A stretch of 64,000 nucleotides of DNA from Paractinoplanes atraurantiacus (GCF_900215205.1 NZ_OBDY01000007.1:248001-312000); one strand, 5' to 3'. Numbered from the stretch's first letter, positions 16,268 through 24,989 are shown. Notes: a model not told the origin generated them from the sequence alone. Translations and numbers: made by a program.

Positions 16268-16280
16268 TGAGGTTACCTCA
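16268..16280. promoter_or_regulatory. Palindrome in MarR/ABC exporter divergent promoter
   Basis: TGAGGT-T-ACCTCA is a perfect 13-bp dyad lying between the two divergent starts (16236 and 16321), with a further TGAGGC half-site at 16284-16289. It is the natural candidate operator for the MarR-family regulator. Confidence 0.5.
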
Positions 16281-16320
16281 ACGTGAGGCTACAACGGTAA
16301 TCGCTGGTACGGTATTCCCC

Positions 16321-16737
16321 GTGCACGAGGAGGAGAGTCTGTCTGAGGCCTTCTGGGCCGTGGCCCGGCGGCTGCGGAACCGGACGAAGGTCGCTCTGGA
16401 GCCGTGGGACCTGTCGCCGTCGCAGGGCCGGGCCATGAACGTGCTGGCCCACCACGGCGACCTGCGCCTGAGCAGCCTGGCCGAGCATCTGCGGATCGCG
16501 CCCCGCTCGGCCACCGAGGTCGTGGACGACCTGCAGCAGCGCGGCCTGGTCGAGCGGCGGCCCGACCCGGTCGACCGCCGGGCCGTGCTGGTCACGCTGA
16601 CCCCGCACGGCACGACGGTGAACACCGAGATCCAGGCCGCCCGGCAGGCCGCGAGCGCCCGGCTGTTCGCCGCGCTCGACCCGGCCGACCGTCAGGACCT
16701 GGCGCGCGTCCTGGAGAAGCTGCGCGACGAGGGCTGA
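16321..16737 (+). CDS. MarR-family transcriptional regulator
   Basis: 138 aa from GTG 16321. The winged HTH is visible as LSPSQGRAMNVLAHHGDLRLSSLAEHLRIAPRSATEVVDDLQQRGLVERRPDPVDRRAVLVTLT, including the DRR wing. It likely represses the divergent ABC exporter and itself. The 3' end overlaps the convergent TPR gene by 46 bp. Confidence 0.85.
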   Translation: MHEEESLSEAFWAVARRLRNRTKVALEPWDLSPSQGRAMNVLAHHGDLRLSSLAEHLRIAPRSATEVVDDLQQRGLVERRPDPVDRRAVLVTLTPHGTTVNTEIQAARQAASARLFAALDPADRQDLARVLEKLRDEG

Positions 16738-17567
16738 CGCTTGCGGGTGACGGCGGTCAGGCAGGCCGCGGAGCCCGCGACGGCGAAGACGGCGATCAGC
16801 AGCGGCATCGGCACCTCGGCCCCGGCCAGGCGGACCAGGACGGCCAGCACGACCAGGGTGGCCAGGCTGACCCCGAACGTCACGGCGGCCACGTGGGCCA
16901 GCACGTCGCGGGCCGGGCCCGGTCGCGGGTGGCCACCGGCCGGCACGCGCAGCGCCTCGGCGAACTCGTCGCACACCCGGACCAGCGAGCCGGCGTCGGT
17001 GATCCGCCGCTCGGCCGCCGTGAGACGGCGCAGCTCGGCCAGGGCCACGGCGTTTCCAGGATCGAGATTCAGGGCTTTGCCGTACGCCTCGCGAGCGCTC
17101 AGCGGACGGCCCGAGGCGAACAGAGCCATCCCGTACGCCACCTGGAGCTCCGCGTCGTAGTGGGCGAACTCGGCGTACGCGGCCAGGACCAGCTCGGCCT
17201 CGGCGACCCGCCCGGCGGCCAGCAGCGCCCGCCCGTGGCGCTCGGCCAGCCGCGGGTTGCCCGGGTCCTCGTCGCAGGCGGCGACGGCCGCGGTGACGGC
17301 CAGCTCGTGGCGGCCCAGCGCCGTGTAGGAGGCGCTCACCCAGTAGAGGGCGTCGATGCCACCCGGCCGCAGCCCGAGGGCGGCCCGGGCCGCTTCCAGA
17401 GCCTCCGACGGGCGCCCGAGGGCCAGGTGGGCCCGGGCCAGCAGCAGCCAGGCGCCGGCGTTCTCCGGCTCGGCGCCCACTACGGGCGCCAGGAGGGACG
17501 CGGCCTGACCGGCGTGCCCGCTGCCGAGCAGGTCACCGGCACGATCGAGAACGAGTTCGCTACGCAC
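16692..17567 (-). CDS. TPR-repeat protein with C-terminal membrane helices
   Basis: 291 aa from GTG 17567, which overlaps the stop of the upstream ctaG-like gene by 8 bp. Tetratricopeptide-type helical pairs run through about 1-190 (for example AWLLLARAHLALGRPSEALEAARAALGLRP and AYGMALFASGRPLSAREAYGKALNLDPGNAVAL). Two hydrophobic helices at about 235-280 anchor it in the membrane. It likely organises a protein complex; with DUF2243 and CtaG upstream it could assist respiratory complex assembly, but that is inference. Confidence 0.8.
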   Translation of the reverse strand: MRSELVLDRAGDLLGSGHAGQAASLLAPVVGAEPENAGAWLLLARAHLALGRPSEALEAARAALGLRPGGIDALYWVSASYTALGRHELAVTAAVAACDEDPGNPRLAERHGRALLAAGRVAEAELVLAAYAEFAHYDAELQVAYGMALFASGRPLSAREAYGKALNLDPGNAVALAELRRLTAAERRITDAGSLVRVCDEFAEALRVPAGGHPRPGPARDVLAHVAAVTFGVSLATLVVLAVLVRLAGAEVPMPLLIAVFAVAGSAACLTAVTRKRQPSSRSFSRTRARS

Positions 17568-18183
17568 ACCCTGGAAGATCGGTGGCGTACGGGTCCCGGT
17601 GGAGTCGCCCCCGGGTGCGGTCGGGGAGCCGCCGCCGGCCGGCGAGCAGGGCCCCGGCCAGCAGGAGCTCGGCGATGTCGCCGCCGTGGTACATGAGCTC
17701 GGCCCCGCCCTGGCGCTCGGCGACCGGGACGGGCAGGTCCAGGACGCCCGCGTACAGGAGCTGGGACAGGATCGAGTGGAAGGCGATGGCCACGCCCAGG
17801 ACGGCCAGCCGGTACGGCACGGACGGGCGTCTCGGTGCGGGATCGGGGCCGGCGATGACCCAGGCGAACAGGTAGCCGGCGATCGGGAAGTGGACGTGGA
17901 CCAGCAAATGCAGGGTGGGGTCACGGGTGGTCGCCGCGTACAGCGGGGTCAGGAACAGCACGGCGAGGCCGCCGAGGTTGAGCGTCAGGGCGACGACCGG
18001 GTGGGCCACGGCGTGGACGAGCCGGTGGCGCATCAGGCGGCCGGCGGCCAGGGCCAGGCAGCCGGTGAGGAAGAAGGCGGTCCGCCACCAGGGCCAGGGC
18101 CGCCGGCCGACGGTCGCCAGGACCTCGTAGGCGATCGCCACCAGCAGGATCAGCCCGCCGTCGGCCTGATGGGTGTGCGTCAC
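17560..18183 (-). CDS. CtaG-type cytochrome c oxidase assembly protein
   Basis: 207 aa from GTG 18183. It is a multi-helix membrane protein with the His-rich pattern of the caa3_CtaG family: HRLVHAVAHPVVALTLNLGGLAVLFLTPLY, LHLLVHVHFPIAGYLFAWVIAGPDP and LMYHGGDIAELLLAGALLAG. Family members help insert copper into cytochrome oxidase. GTGA overlap with the DUF2243 gene upstream and an 8-bp overlap with the TPR gene downstream make a tight three-gene unit. Confidence 0.85.
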   Translation of the reverse strand: MTHTHQADGGLILLVAIAYEVLATVGRRPWPWWRTAFFLTGCLALAAGRLMRHRLVHAVAHPVVALTLNLGGLAVLFLTPLYAATTRDPTLHLLVHVHFPIAGYLFAWVIAGPDPAPRRPSVPYRLAVLGVAIAFHSILSQLLYAGVLDLPVPVAERQGGAELMYHGGDIAELLLAGALLAGRRRLPDRTRGRLHRDPYATDLPGCA

Positions 18184-18502
18184 TCGAGGGGTGGGGCGTC
18201 GCGCCGCAGGAGCCAGCCCCACAGCGCCCGGGAGGCCCAGGCGCGGCCGCGGTTCGAGTTCACCCGGGAGTAGAGCAGGCCGATGCCGGTCAGGACGGCC
18301 AGCCACGTGAACGTGTGGAACAGGCCGTCGACGGTGTCGGCCGGATAGCGGCCGGTGCTCGTCAGCAGGTGGTGCCATTGCAGCAGTTGATGGAGCAGGA
18401 TGCCGTCGACGAAGCGCCGAGGCCGACGCCCAGAACGACACCCGGCAGGGCGAGCAGGCGGGCGCCACGGTCCGTGGCCCTGTTCGGCGTGGCGACAGCC
18501 AT
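18180..18502 (-). pseudogene. DUF2243 membrane protein, single-base frameshift
   Basis: Start ATG 18502 (MAVATPNRATDRGARLLALPGVVLGVGLG), then the frame shifts. Reading on in the next frame gives GFVDGILLHQLLQWHHLL, the DUF2243 core, continuing through two helices (FTWLAVLTGIGLLYSRV) to a stop overlapping ctaG. Restoring one base in the GGCG run near 18412-18418 would give 107 aa, the expected DUF2243 length. As written, translation stops after 46 residues. DUF2243 proteins commonly accompany CtaG. This may be a sequencing error or a real inactivation. Confidence 0.8.
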
Positions 18503-18523
18503 CTGACGACCCCTTTCACAGCG

Positions 18524-18551
18524 ATGCGCCCGGGGCATGCCCCGGGCGCAT
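18524..18551. terminator. 28-bp perfect palindrome downstream of the FtsX permease gene
   Basis: ATGCGCCCGGGGCA followed by its exact reverse complement gives a 28-bp palindrome. It starts 17 bp after the permease stop codon and ends 22 bp upstream of the DUF2243 start, both on the minus strand. It would form a very stable hairpin and probably terminates the PadR-ABC operon, although no T run follows. Confidence 0.6.
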
Positions 18552-18567
18552 GGCGATACGCGCGGGT

Positions 18568-20760
18568 CTATTCGTTGCGGGCCGTCCCGGGTCCGGTGAT
18601 GCGGCCGAGCAGGGGCATGGTGGAGGCGATCAGGGCCAGGGAGACGGCCAGGCCCAGGGCCACCAGGGCGTAGTAGGAGGCGGACGGGGCGACCAGGTTG
18701 TCCTGGAGCTGCGAGCGCAGGAACAGGTGGGCCGACAGGAAACCGGCGGCGATCGCCACCACCGACACCGCCAGCAGCGGGACGGCGCTCTCCAGGGTCA
18801 CGACGCGGCGGAGCTCGGCCAGGCGTACGCCGGTCAGGCGCAGCAGGCTGAACGGGCGCTTGCGTTCGTTGAGGCCGCCGGTGACCGCGACGGCCAGGGC
18901 GCAGCCGGCGATGACCAGGCTGGTGACGACGACGATGTCGGCCAGGCGCTGGAACTGGACCAGGGTGCGGGCGAAGTCGCTGTTCCACTCCCGGTCGGTC
19001 AGGGGCGGGCGCAGCGCCGGGAAGGCCGACTCCATGACGGTGCGCGAGGTCTCGACGGCCGCGGGCGACCCGTCGGTGAGGACCACCAGCGACAGCACCG
19101 GTGCCTGCTCGAGGGACGCCGCGCTGACCGGGGCCGCCTCCCAGTGGGTGGGTATGCCGTCGGGGGCGGCCAGGTCGGAGAAGACGCGGGCCACCTCGGC
19201 CCCGGGCGGGCAGCTGCCGTAGTCGCGCAGGGCGGCCAGGTCGGCGCACGGGATCAGGCCGGGCAGTCCCGGATCGCCCCGGTCGTCGAAGTAGTGCACG
19301 ACCTGGACCGCCCGCACGCCCGGGATGGTCGACAGGGAGGCCGGGATCGCCGCCGTGCTCAGGCCCTTCTCCCCCGGTGCGAGATCTTCCGGGAAGGCCG
19401 TCATGGCGAGCTTGGCCGCCGAGGCCGACCGGTCGCCCTGCGCCGACACCATGGTGCCGATGACGCCGGTGGCGACGCTGGTGACGAACAGGGCCAGCAT
19501 CAGGCCGCTGACCGCCCGGAAGCCGGCGCGCGGGTCGTCGGCCAGGCGCCGGCCCGCGATCAGCCCGGCCGGGTGGCGCGACCAGCGGGCCAGGGCCCGC
19601 GAGCCCAGCAACGTCAGATAGGGCCCGGCGATGATCAGACCGACCATGACCATGAGAATTCCGGAGAGGTACGCCGTCAGCTGTCCATGGGACGTCGAGG
19701 GCCGCCGCCCGACGAACCAGGCCAGTTCGGCCAGCCCGGCGGCCAGCGGCACGAGACGCCACGCCCGCGGCGGTCGCGGGGTGACCCGGCGGGTGACACC
19801 GAGCGGCGAGATCCGCACCCGCCGCAGGGCCAGCCGGGCCGCCACGGCCGCGCCGAGCGGCACCCCGATCAGCACGGCCGCGATCTGCGGCCAGGTGAGC
19901 GTCAGATGCGACGGGTGGAAACGCTCGCCGGTGAACGGGATGTGCGCGAGGCCCCACCGTACGGGCAGATAAAGCCCGAACCCCACGACGGCGCCCAGCG
20001 CCGCCGCCACGGCCGACTCCACGGTGGCCAATGTGGACACCTGACGCGGCGTCGCACCGAGCAGCCGCATCGCGGCGAAGCGCTGCTCACGCCGGGCCGC
20101 CGCCAGCCGGGTGGCCGTGCCGACGAACATGAGCATCGGGAAGAGCAGGGCCACGCCGACGACGCCGAGGGTCAGCGTGAGAGCCTCGCCGCCGATGCCG
20201 ATGTAGCAGCCGTCGCACTCCGAGGGCGAGACGGCGACGATCCGGTCGATCCGCACCGCGCCGTCGCGGGCCTTCACCTCCGCCACGGGCAAGCCGACCA
20301 CGATGACCAGGGCATCCGGCCCCGGCAGAGCGTCCTCGCCGATCACGCCGGCCGGCGCGCCGGGGAACCGGGCGCCGAGCTCGGCCGCCGGCGTCGCCCC
20401 GATCAGTCGCATCAGCGCCGGCGACGCGTAGTAGGAGCCCGCACCGGGCAGCGCGGGCATGCCGGGCGGCACCGGCCCGGACGGACCGGTCGGCGCGACG
20501 TCGATCCGGATGATCGAGCGGCCGTGGAAGTAGTCCTGGCGCGGCGCCCACCAGGCCGGGTCCTGCGCCGCGGGGCCGGTGGCGGCGCTGGTCACGCCGC
20601 TGTTGAGCCACGAGTAGCGCAGGTTCTGGGCCTGCACGGCGTTGACCCCCGCGAGCACGCCGAGCAGCATGGCGACGCCGATCGCGACGGCGCCGCCGAT
20701 CAGTGCGAGGCGGCCCAGGCCGTCGCGCCCGAACGCCATCCGCAGGCCGAGGCGGATCAC
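18568..20760 (-). CDS. FtsX/MacB-type ABC transporter permease
   Basis: 730 aa. An N-terminal membrane helix (GLGRLALIGGAVAIGVAMLLGVLAG) and a large extracytoplasmic domain precede an FtsX-like block (FPMLMFVGTATRLAAARREQRFAAMRLLGATPRQV), and a second FtsX block lies near the C-terminus (ALAVAVTGGLNERKRPFSLLRLTGVRLAELRRVV). Such permeases move lipoproteins, peptides or lipids outward using a separate ATPase. ATGA overlap with the ATPase gene upstream. Confidence 0.85.
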   Translation of the reverse strand: MIRLGLRMAFGRDGLGRLALIGGAVAIGVAMLLGVLAGVNAVQAQNLRYSWLNSGVTSAATGPAAQDPAWWAPRQDYFHGRSIIRIDVAPTGPSGPVPPGMPALPGAGSYYASPALMRLIGATPAAELGARFPGAPAGVIGEDALPGPDALVIVVGLPVAEVKARDGAVRIDRIVAVSPSECDGCYIGIGGEALTLTLGVVGVALLFPMLMFVGTATRLAAARREQRFAAMRLLGATPRQVSTLATVESAVAAALGAVVGFGLYLPVRWGLAHIPFTGERFHPSHLTLTWPQIAAVLIGVPLGAAVAARLALRRVRISPLGVTRRVTPRPPRAWRLVPLAAGLAELAWFVGRRPSTSHGQLTAYLSGILMVMVGLIIAGPYLTLLGSRALARWSRHPAGLIAGRRLADDPRAGFRAVSGLMLALFVTSVATGVIGTMVSAQGDRSASAAKLAMTAFPEDLAPGEKGLSTAAIPASLSTIPGVRAVQVVHYFDDRGDPGLPGLIPCADLAALRDYGSCPPGAEVARVFSDLAAPDGIPTHWEAAPVSAASLEQAPVLSLVVLTDGSPAAVETSRTVMESAFPALRPPLTDREWNSDFARTLVQFQRLADIVVVTSLVIAGCALAVAVTGGLNERKRPFSLLRLTGVRLAELRRVVTLESAVPLLAVSVVAIAAGFLSAHLFLRSQLQDNLVAPSASYYALVALGLAVSLALIASTMPLLGRITGPGTARNE

Positions 20761-21434
20761 GACGTCCCCACCGGAGAGGTCACCCGGCCGTCGCGGACCA
20801 TCACCTCGCGGTCGGCGTAGGCCGCCACCCGCGCGTCGTGGGTGACCAGGACGACCGTGGTGCCCTGCTCGCGGGCCGTGCCGACCAGCAGGTCCATCAC
20901 CTGCTCGCCGGTGAGCGAGTCGAGCGACCCGGTCGGCTCGTCGGCGAAGATCACTTCGGGTTCCGCCACGAGCGCTCTGGCCAGCGCCACTCGTTGCGCC
21001 TGACCGCCGGACAGCTCGCCCGAACGGCGCCCGCCGAGTCCGTCCAGGCCGAGCTCCGCCATTCTCAGATCTGCCCGTCTCGCGGCTTCCGCTCGCCGCA
21101 TCCCGGACAGCAGCAGCGGGAGCGCGACGTTCTCGGCGGCCGTCAGCTCGGGCACGAGCTGGCCGAACTGGAAGACGAAGCCGAACCGGTCGCGGCGCAG
21201 CGCGCTGCGCGCCGCCTCGCCCATCGTGTCGAGGCGCTCGCCGCCGACGTGGATCTCGCCCTCGTCCGGCACCAGGATGCCGGCCAGGCAGTGCAGCAGC
21301 GTCGACTTGCCGGAGCCGCTCGGACCCATGATGGCCACGATCTCGCCCGTGTCGACCAGGAAGTCGGCCCCGCGCAGGGCCGGGGTGTCACCGAAGGAGA
21401 GCGACACGCTCCGCGCGCGCAGCATCGCCGTCAT
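20757..21434 (-). CDS. ABC transporter ATPase (LolD/MacB type)
   Basis: 225 aa. Walker A GPSGSGKS (about 36-43), Q-loop FQFGQLVPELTAAENVALPLLLSG, signature LSGGQAQRVALARALV, Walker B EVIFADEPTGSLDS and H-loop VLVTHDARVA are all present. The subfamily signature EPTGSLD matches LolD/MacB-type ATPases that energise FtsX-like permeases. ATGA overlaps on both sides place it between padR and the permease in one operon. Confidence 0.9.
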   Translation of the reverse strand: MTAMLRARSVSLSFGDTPALRGADFLVDTGEIVAIMGPSGSGKSTLLHCLAGILVPDEGEIHVGGERLDTMGEAARSALRRDRFGFVFQFGQLVPELTAAENVALPLLLSGMRRAEAARRADLRMAELGLDGLGGRRSGELSGGQAQRVALARALVAEPEVIFADEPTGSLDSLTGEQVMDLLVGTAREQGTTVVLVTHDARVAAYADREVMVRDGRVTSPVGTS

Positions 21435-21955
21435 GACCTCACCTGATCCCGGAGCGCGTCGAGGCGGGCCGCGGTCGTGTCGATCCAGCGCAGGTCGGCC
21501 TCGAGGTGGAACAGGCCGTGGTCGGCCAGCAGGCCGTCGACGAGCCCGCCGGTGCGCTTGATCTCGGTGAGCTCGCGCATGCGGGCCAGGTGGGCCCGCC
21601 GCTGGGTGTCGAGGTATTCCTCGGCCGGGCGGTCGAGCATGAGGGCCAGCACCACCTTGGCGAACAGGACGCTCTGCAGGTGGGGCTCGGCGGCGACCGG
21701 CTCGGTGAGCCAGGCGTTCACCTCGGTGGCGCCGGCGTCGGTGATGACGTAGCGCTTGCGGTCGGGGCCGCCGCCGGCCGCGATCTCGTCCATCACCACC
21801 TTGCCGTCGCGGGCCAGGCGGGACAGCGTCGAGTAGACCTGCCCGAACGGCAGGGACTTGCCGCGGCCGAAGTACGTGTCGTAGTCGCGCTTGAGGTCGT
21901 AGCCATGGCTCGGCTCGCGTTCGAGGAGACCCAGCAACGTCAAGGGAACGCTCAT
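21431..21955 (-). CDS. PadR-family transcriptional regulator
   Basis: 174 aa from ATG 21955. The winged HTH reads LTLLGLLEREPSHGYDLKRDYDTYFGRGKSLPFGQVYSTLSRLARDGKV; the C-terminal half (LLDGRPAEEYL-like, here LMLDRPAEEYLDTQRRAHLARM) is the PadR/Vir_C helical dimerisation region. First gene of the operon with the ABC transporter, so it likely represses it until an inducer appears. Confidence 0.85.
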   Translation of the reverse strand: MSVPLTLLGLLEREPSHGYDLKRDYDTYFGRGKSLPFGQVYSTLSRLARDGKVVMDEIAAGGGPDRKRYVITDAGATEVNAWLTEPVAAEPHLQSVLFAKVVLALMLDRPAEEYLDTQRRAHLARMRELTEIKRTGGLVDGLLADHGLFHLEADLRWIDTTAARLDALRDQVRS

Positions 21956-21966
21956 GCCCAGCACCC

Positions 21967-21994
21967 TACACCGGGGGTATACACCGGGTATATA
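21967..21994. promoter_or_regulatory. Direct repeats and TATA-rich element upstream of padR
   Basis: TACACCGGG occurs at 21967-21975 and 21980-21988, followed by TATATA to 21994. The 13-bp repeat and AT-rich core stand out in this GC-rich sequence and lie 12-39 bp before the padR start. On the minus strand TATATACC could be a -10 element, so a regulator bound here would block the promoter. Confidence 0.45.
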
Positions 21995-22093
21995 GCGCTC
22001 GCGGAAGTGGCACAGACCACGACCTGAGGGGTTCAACCCGGGCGACCGGCGTCCGATCTAGGCGGTTGCAAATGTGGAGCGAAAGGAATCGCC

Positions 22094-22279
22094 ATGAGCA
22101 TGAGCATCGGCCCCTCCCCCTGGGCCACCCACGCGACGCTGGTTCACCTGCGCAAGGACTGCCTGCAACTGACCACCGACGTGGTGGCGCGGGCCGACAA
22201 GAAGGTCATCGCCGCCGACCGTGCGGCCGTCATGGACAGCCGCCGGACCCTGCAGAATCACCTCGACGTGACTGTGTAA
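22094..22279 (+). CDS. Small protein of unknown function (61 aa)
   Basis: Start ATG 22094 with GAAAGGAA about 6-8 bases upstream; ends at TAA 22277-22279. The protein MSMSIGPSPWATHATLVHLR continues as a single amphipathic, soluble helix-like chain rich in Asp, Ala and Arg, with one Cys. No homologue recognised. It is monocistronic between padR and the marR gene. The good ribosome site and TAA stop support a real gene. Confidence 0.5.
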   Translation: MSMSIGPSPWATHATLVHLRKDCLQLTTDVVARADKKVIAADRAAVMDSRRTLQNHLDVTV

Positions 22280-22305
22280 AGGATCGGCCGCGGGCCGGGT
22301 GCAGG

Positions 22306-22785
22306 TCAGGCGTCGCCGGTAGGCGTTAGGGAGCGATGATGCTCCGACACCGCCTCCAGCATCCCGGACAGGAAACGGCGGACCATCTCCAGATCGTCCA
22401 CGCTGAACTGGTCCATCACCGCGTGGCTGCGGGCGCCCAGCGGCTCGAAGAACTCCCGGGCCAGGGCCATCGCCGGCGCCGAGTAGCGCAGGTGCACGAC
22501 ACGGCGGTCGGCGCTCTCCCTCGTACGCCGCAGATGCCCGACCTTCTCCAAGCGGTCGATGACCGCCGTGGTCGCCCCCGAGGAGAGGCCGAGCTGCTGG
22601 CCGAGACGGCCGGGCGTCAGCGGGTCGCCGCGGCGCTCGGCGTGCATGACCGCGGCCAGGGCCTGCAGATCGGTGTGATGCAGGCCCTGGAGGTGCGCGA
22701 ACGCGTTCGCCACGTGCTGCGCCTCGATGCTGTAGAGGCGCAGCAGGTCCACCAACTCGGCCTGCAGCTGTTTCCGATCATCCAC
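22306..22785 (-). CDS. MarR-family transcriptional regulator
   Basis: 159 aa from GTG 22785. The winged HTH is clear: LTPGRLGQQLGLSSGATTAVIDRLEKVGHLRRTRESADRRVVHLRYS. An N-terminal dimerisation helix (LLRLYSIEAQHVANAFAHLQGLHHTDLQAL) precedes it. Divergent from the MMPL transporter with a 15-bp palindrome between, so it probably represses that transporter. Confidence 0.85.
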   Translation of the reverse strand: MDDRKQLQAELVDLLRLYSIEAQHVANAFAHLQGLHHTDLQALAAVMHAERRGDPLTPGRLGQQLGLSSGATTAVIDRLEKVGHLRRTRESADRRVVHLRYSAPAMALAREFFEPLGARSHAVMDQFSVDDLEMVRRFLSGMLEAVSEHHRSLTPTGDA

Positions 22786-22823
22786 GCTCTCAGTGTTGCA
22801 GATTCTCCTAAGCTGGGTAAGAC

Positions 22824-22838
22824 TCTCGATTGTCGAGA
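22824..22838. promoter_or_regulatory. Palindrome between marR and MMPL genes
   Basis: TCTCGA-TTG-TCGAGA is a perfect 15-bp dyad 20 bp upstream of the MMPL start and 38 bp upstream of the marR start. Size and position suit a MarR dimer. Confidence 0.6.
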
Positions 22839-22858
22839 TACTTAACCATGGAGGATTC

Positions 22859-24850
22859 ATGCGACGCGCCTGGCTGACGCTCGTGGTCGCGGTCTTGCTG
22901 GGGGGTGCCGTTCTCGGGTTCGCCGGCCCGCTCGAGACGGCCAACGACCCCACCGCCACCCTGCCGTCCTCCGCCGAGTCGACCAAGGTCGCCGAGCTGG
23001 AGAAACAACTCCCGTCCGGTCAGGTCAACCCGGCTCTGATCGTCTTCGCCAAGGACACCGGCCCGTTCACCGAGCAAGAGCTCAAGACCATCGAGAGCTT
23101 CGGTACGCCGATTCTCGCCCCCGAGAAGGACGCGGCGCTGGTCTCCAAGCCGCTGCCCGCCTCGCACTCGGCCGAGCAGACGGTTGACGCAGTCACACAG
23201 TTGCGTGACAAGCTCGAGAGCGAGACCCCGCCCGGCGTGACCGCGCAGGTCACCGGCGGCGCCGGCTTCACGGCCGACCTGGCCGACAGCTTCTCCGGGG
23301 CCAACACCCGGCTGCTGATCGTCACGGTCGTCGTCGTGGCCTTGCTGCTGCTGGTGACGTACCGAAGCCCGATCCTCTGGCTTGTGCCCCTCGCCGTCGT
23401 CGGCCTGGCCGACCGCCTGAGCAGCTCGGTCGTGGCCCTGCTGTCACAGCACACGAGCCTGGCCATCGACGCGTCGACCAACGGCATCATCACGGTGCTG
23501 GTGTTCGGCGCCGGCACGGACTACGCGCTGCTGATCATCTCCCGCTACCGCGAGGAGCTGCACCGGCACGAGGACCGGTTCGAGGCGATGCGGCAGGCGC
23601 TCAAGGGCGCCGGCCCGGCGGTGCTGGCGAGCTCCGGCACGGTCGTGCTGTCGCTGCTCACACTTCTGCTGGCCAGCCTGGGCAACAACGTGGCGCTGGG
23701 AGTCGCGGGCGCCGCGGGCATCGCGATCGCGGCCGTCTTCGCGCTGCTGGTGCTGCCGCCGGCCCTGCTCGTGTGCGGGCGCGGCCTGTTCTGGCCGTTC
23801 ATCCCACGCGTCGGCCAGCAGGGCGTCGAGGCGGAACGCGGCGTCTGGGCCCGCGTCGGACGCGGCGTCGCGAAGCGCCCGGTCGCGGTGCTCCTGGCGT
23901 CGGTGGTCATCCTGGGGGCGCTGGCCTCGGGCCTGTTCGGCACCCGTCTCGGGCTTTCGCAGACGGAGCAGTTCCGGGTCGAGGCGGAGTCGGTCGACGG
24001 CCTGGAAACGGTGAGCAAGTACTTCCCGGCCGGCGCCACCGACCCGGCCACGATCATCACGACGCCGGCCCGTGCCGAAGAGGTGCTGGCGCTGGTCACG
24101 AAGACGCCGGGAGTCGCGTCGGCCCGCATCGGCGAGCAGACCGCTTCCCTCACGAGCATCTCGGCCGTGCTGGAGGCCGCGCCCGACACGGGGGCGGCCT
24201 ACGACACGATCACCGCCCTGCGCGACCGGGTGGGCAGCGAGGACGCGCTGGTCGGCGGCAGCGTGGCAACCAACCTGGACGACCGGAACGCGGCCCGGCG
24301 CGACTTCAAAGTGATCGTGCCGGTGGTGCTGGCGGTGGTGCTGCTGGTGCTGATCGGGCTGCTGCGGGCCCTGGTGGCGCCGGTGCTGCTGCTCGTGACG
24401 GTGATCGCCAGTTTCGGGGCGGCCCTGGGCGCGGGGTCGTGGCTGTTCCGGAACGTGCTCGACTACGGGGCGCTGGACACCGGCGTACCGCTGCTGTCGT
24501 TCCTGTTCCTGGTGGCGCTGGGCGTGGATTACAACATCTTCCTGGTCACGAGGGCCCGGGAAGAAGCGCCGGCCAGGGGCACCAAGGACGGCATGGTGCA
24601 CGCCCTGGCCGTGACCGGCGGCGTGATCACCAGCGCGGGCATCCTGCTGGCCGCGGTCTTCGCGGTCCTGGGCGTCCTGCCGGTGATCACCCTGACCCAG
24701 ATCGGCATCATCGTCGGCATCGGCGTCCTCCTGGACACCCTGCTGGTCCGCACGGTGCTGGTCCCGGCCTTGGCCACGATCTGCGGCGACCGCTTCTGGT
24801 GGCCGGGCCGCCCGACGGTCACGGCCCCGAAGGAGAAGGTGGCCGCCTGA
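22859..24850 (+). CDS. MMPL-family RND transporter
   Basis: 663 aa from ATG 22859 (GGAGG ribosome site at about 5 bases). The layout is the duplicated RND type: one N-terminal helix, a first extracytoplasmic domain, about five helices including FGAGTDYALLIISRYREEL (conserved Asp-Tyr of proton relay), then the second half with LGVDYNIFLVTRAREE. MMPL proteins export lipids, drugs or siderophores with proton motive force. Monocistronic, likely controlled by the divergent MarR protein. Confidence 0.9.
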   Translation: MRRAWLTLVVAVLLGGAVLGFAGPLETANDPTATLPSSAESTKVAELEKQLPSGQVNPALIVFAKDTGPFTEQELKTIESFGTPILAPEKDAALVSKPLPASHSAEQTVDAVTQLRDKLESETPPGVTAQVTGGAGFTADLADSFSGANTRLLIVTVVVVALLLLVTYRSPILWLVPLAVVGLADRLSSSVVALLSQHTSLAIDASTNGIITVLVFGAGTDYALLIISRYREELHRHEDRFEAMRQALKGAGPAVLASSGTVVLSLLTLLLASLGNNVALGVAGAAGIAIAAVFALLVLPPALLVCGRGLFWPFIPRVGQQGVEAERGVWARVGRGVAKRPVAVLLASVVILGALASGLFGTRLGLSQTEQFRVEAESVDGLETVSKYFPAGATDPATIITTPARAEEVLALVTKTPGVASARIGEQTASLTSISAVLEAAPDTGAAYDTITALRDRVGSEDALVGGSVATNLDDRNAARRDFKVIVPVVLAVVLLVLIGLLRALVAPVLLLVTVIASFGAALGAGSWLFRNVLDYGALDTGVPLLSFLFLVALGVDYNIFLVTRAREEAPARGTKDGMVHALAVTGGVITSAGILLAAVFAVLGVLPVITLTQIGIIVGIGVLLDTLLVRTVLVPALATICGDRFWWPGRPTVTAPKEKVAA

Positions 24851-24989
24851 GAAGCACCTTCCGCCGCGCCGTCCCTATTCGACGGCGCGGCGGTCGCTTC
24901 CTCCCCGCCCGCCGGTCCTCACTCCTCCCGCCGAGCCGCCTCTTCCCCGCTCCCGGACCTTCCCTGCACCGCAGGCCTCCACGCCGCAG

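Noticed and set aside
18400..18502. DUF2243 region as a 46-aa gene in its own right
   Set aside because: The alternative frame continues the family sequence exactly, so a frameshift is the better explanation.
18400..20820. 806-codon plus-strand open frame opposite the FtsX permease
   Set aside because: GC-rich shadow of a well-supported gene; the translation has no recognisable domain and is dominated by Arg, Gly and Gln.
22701..22715. GAACGCGTTCG in the marR gene as a further repeat copy
   Set aside because: Only one half of the 25-bp unit is present and it lies in normal coding sequence.
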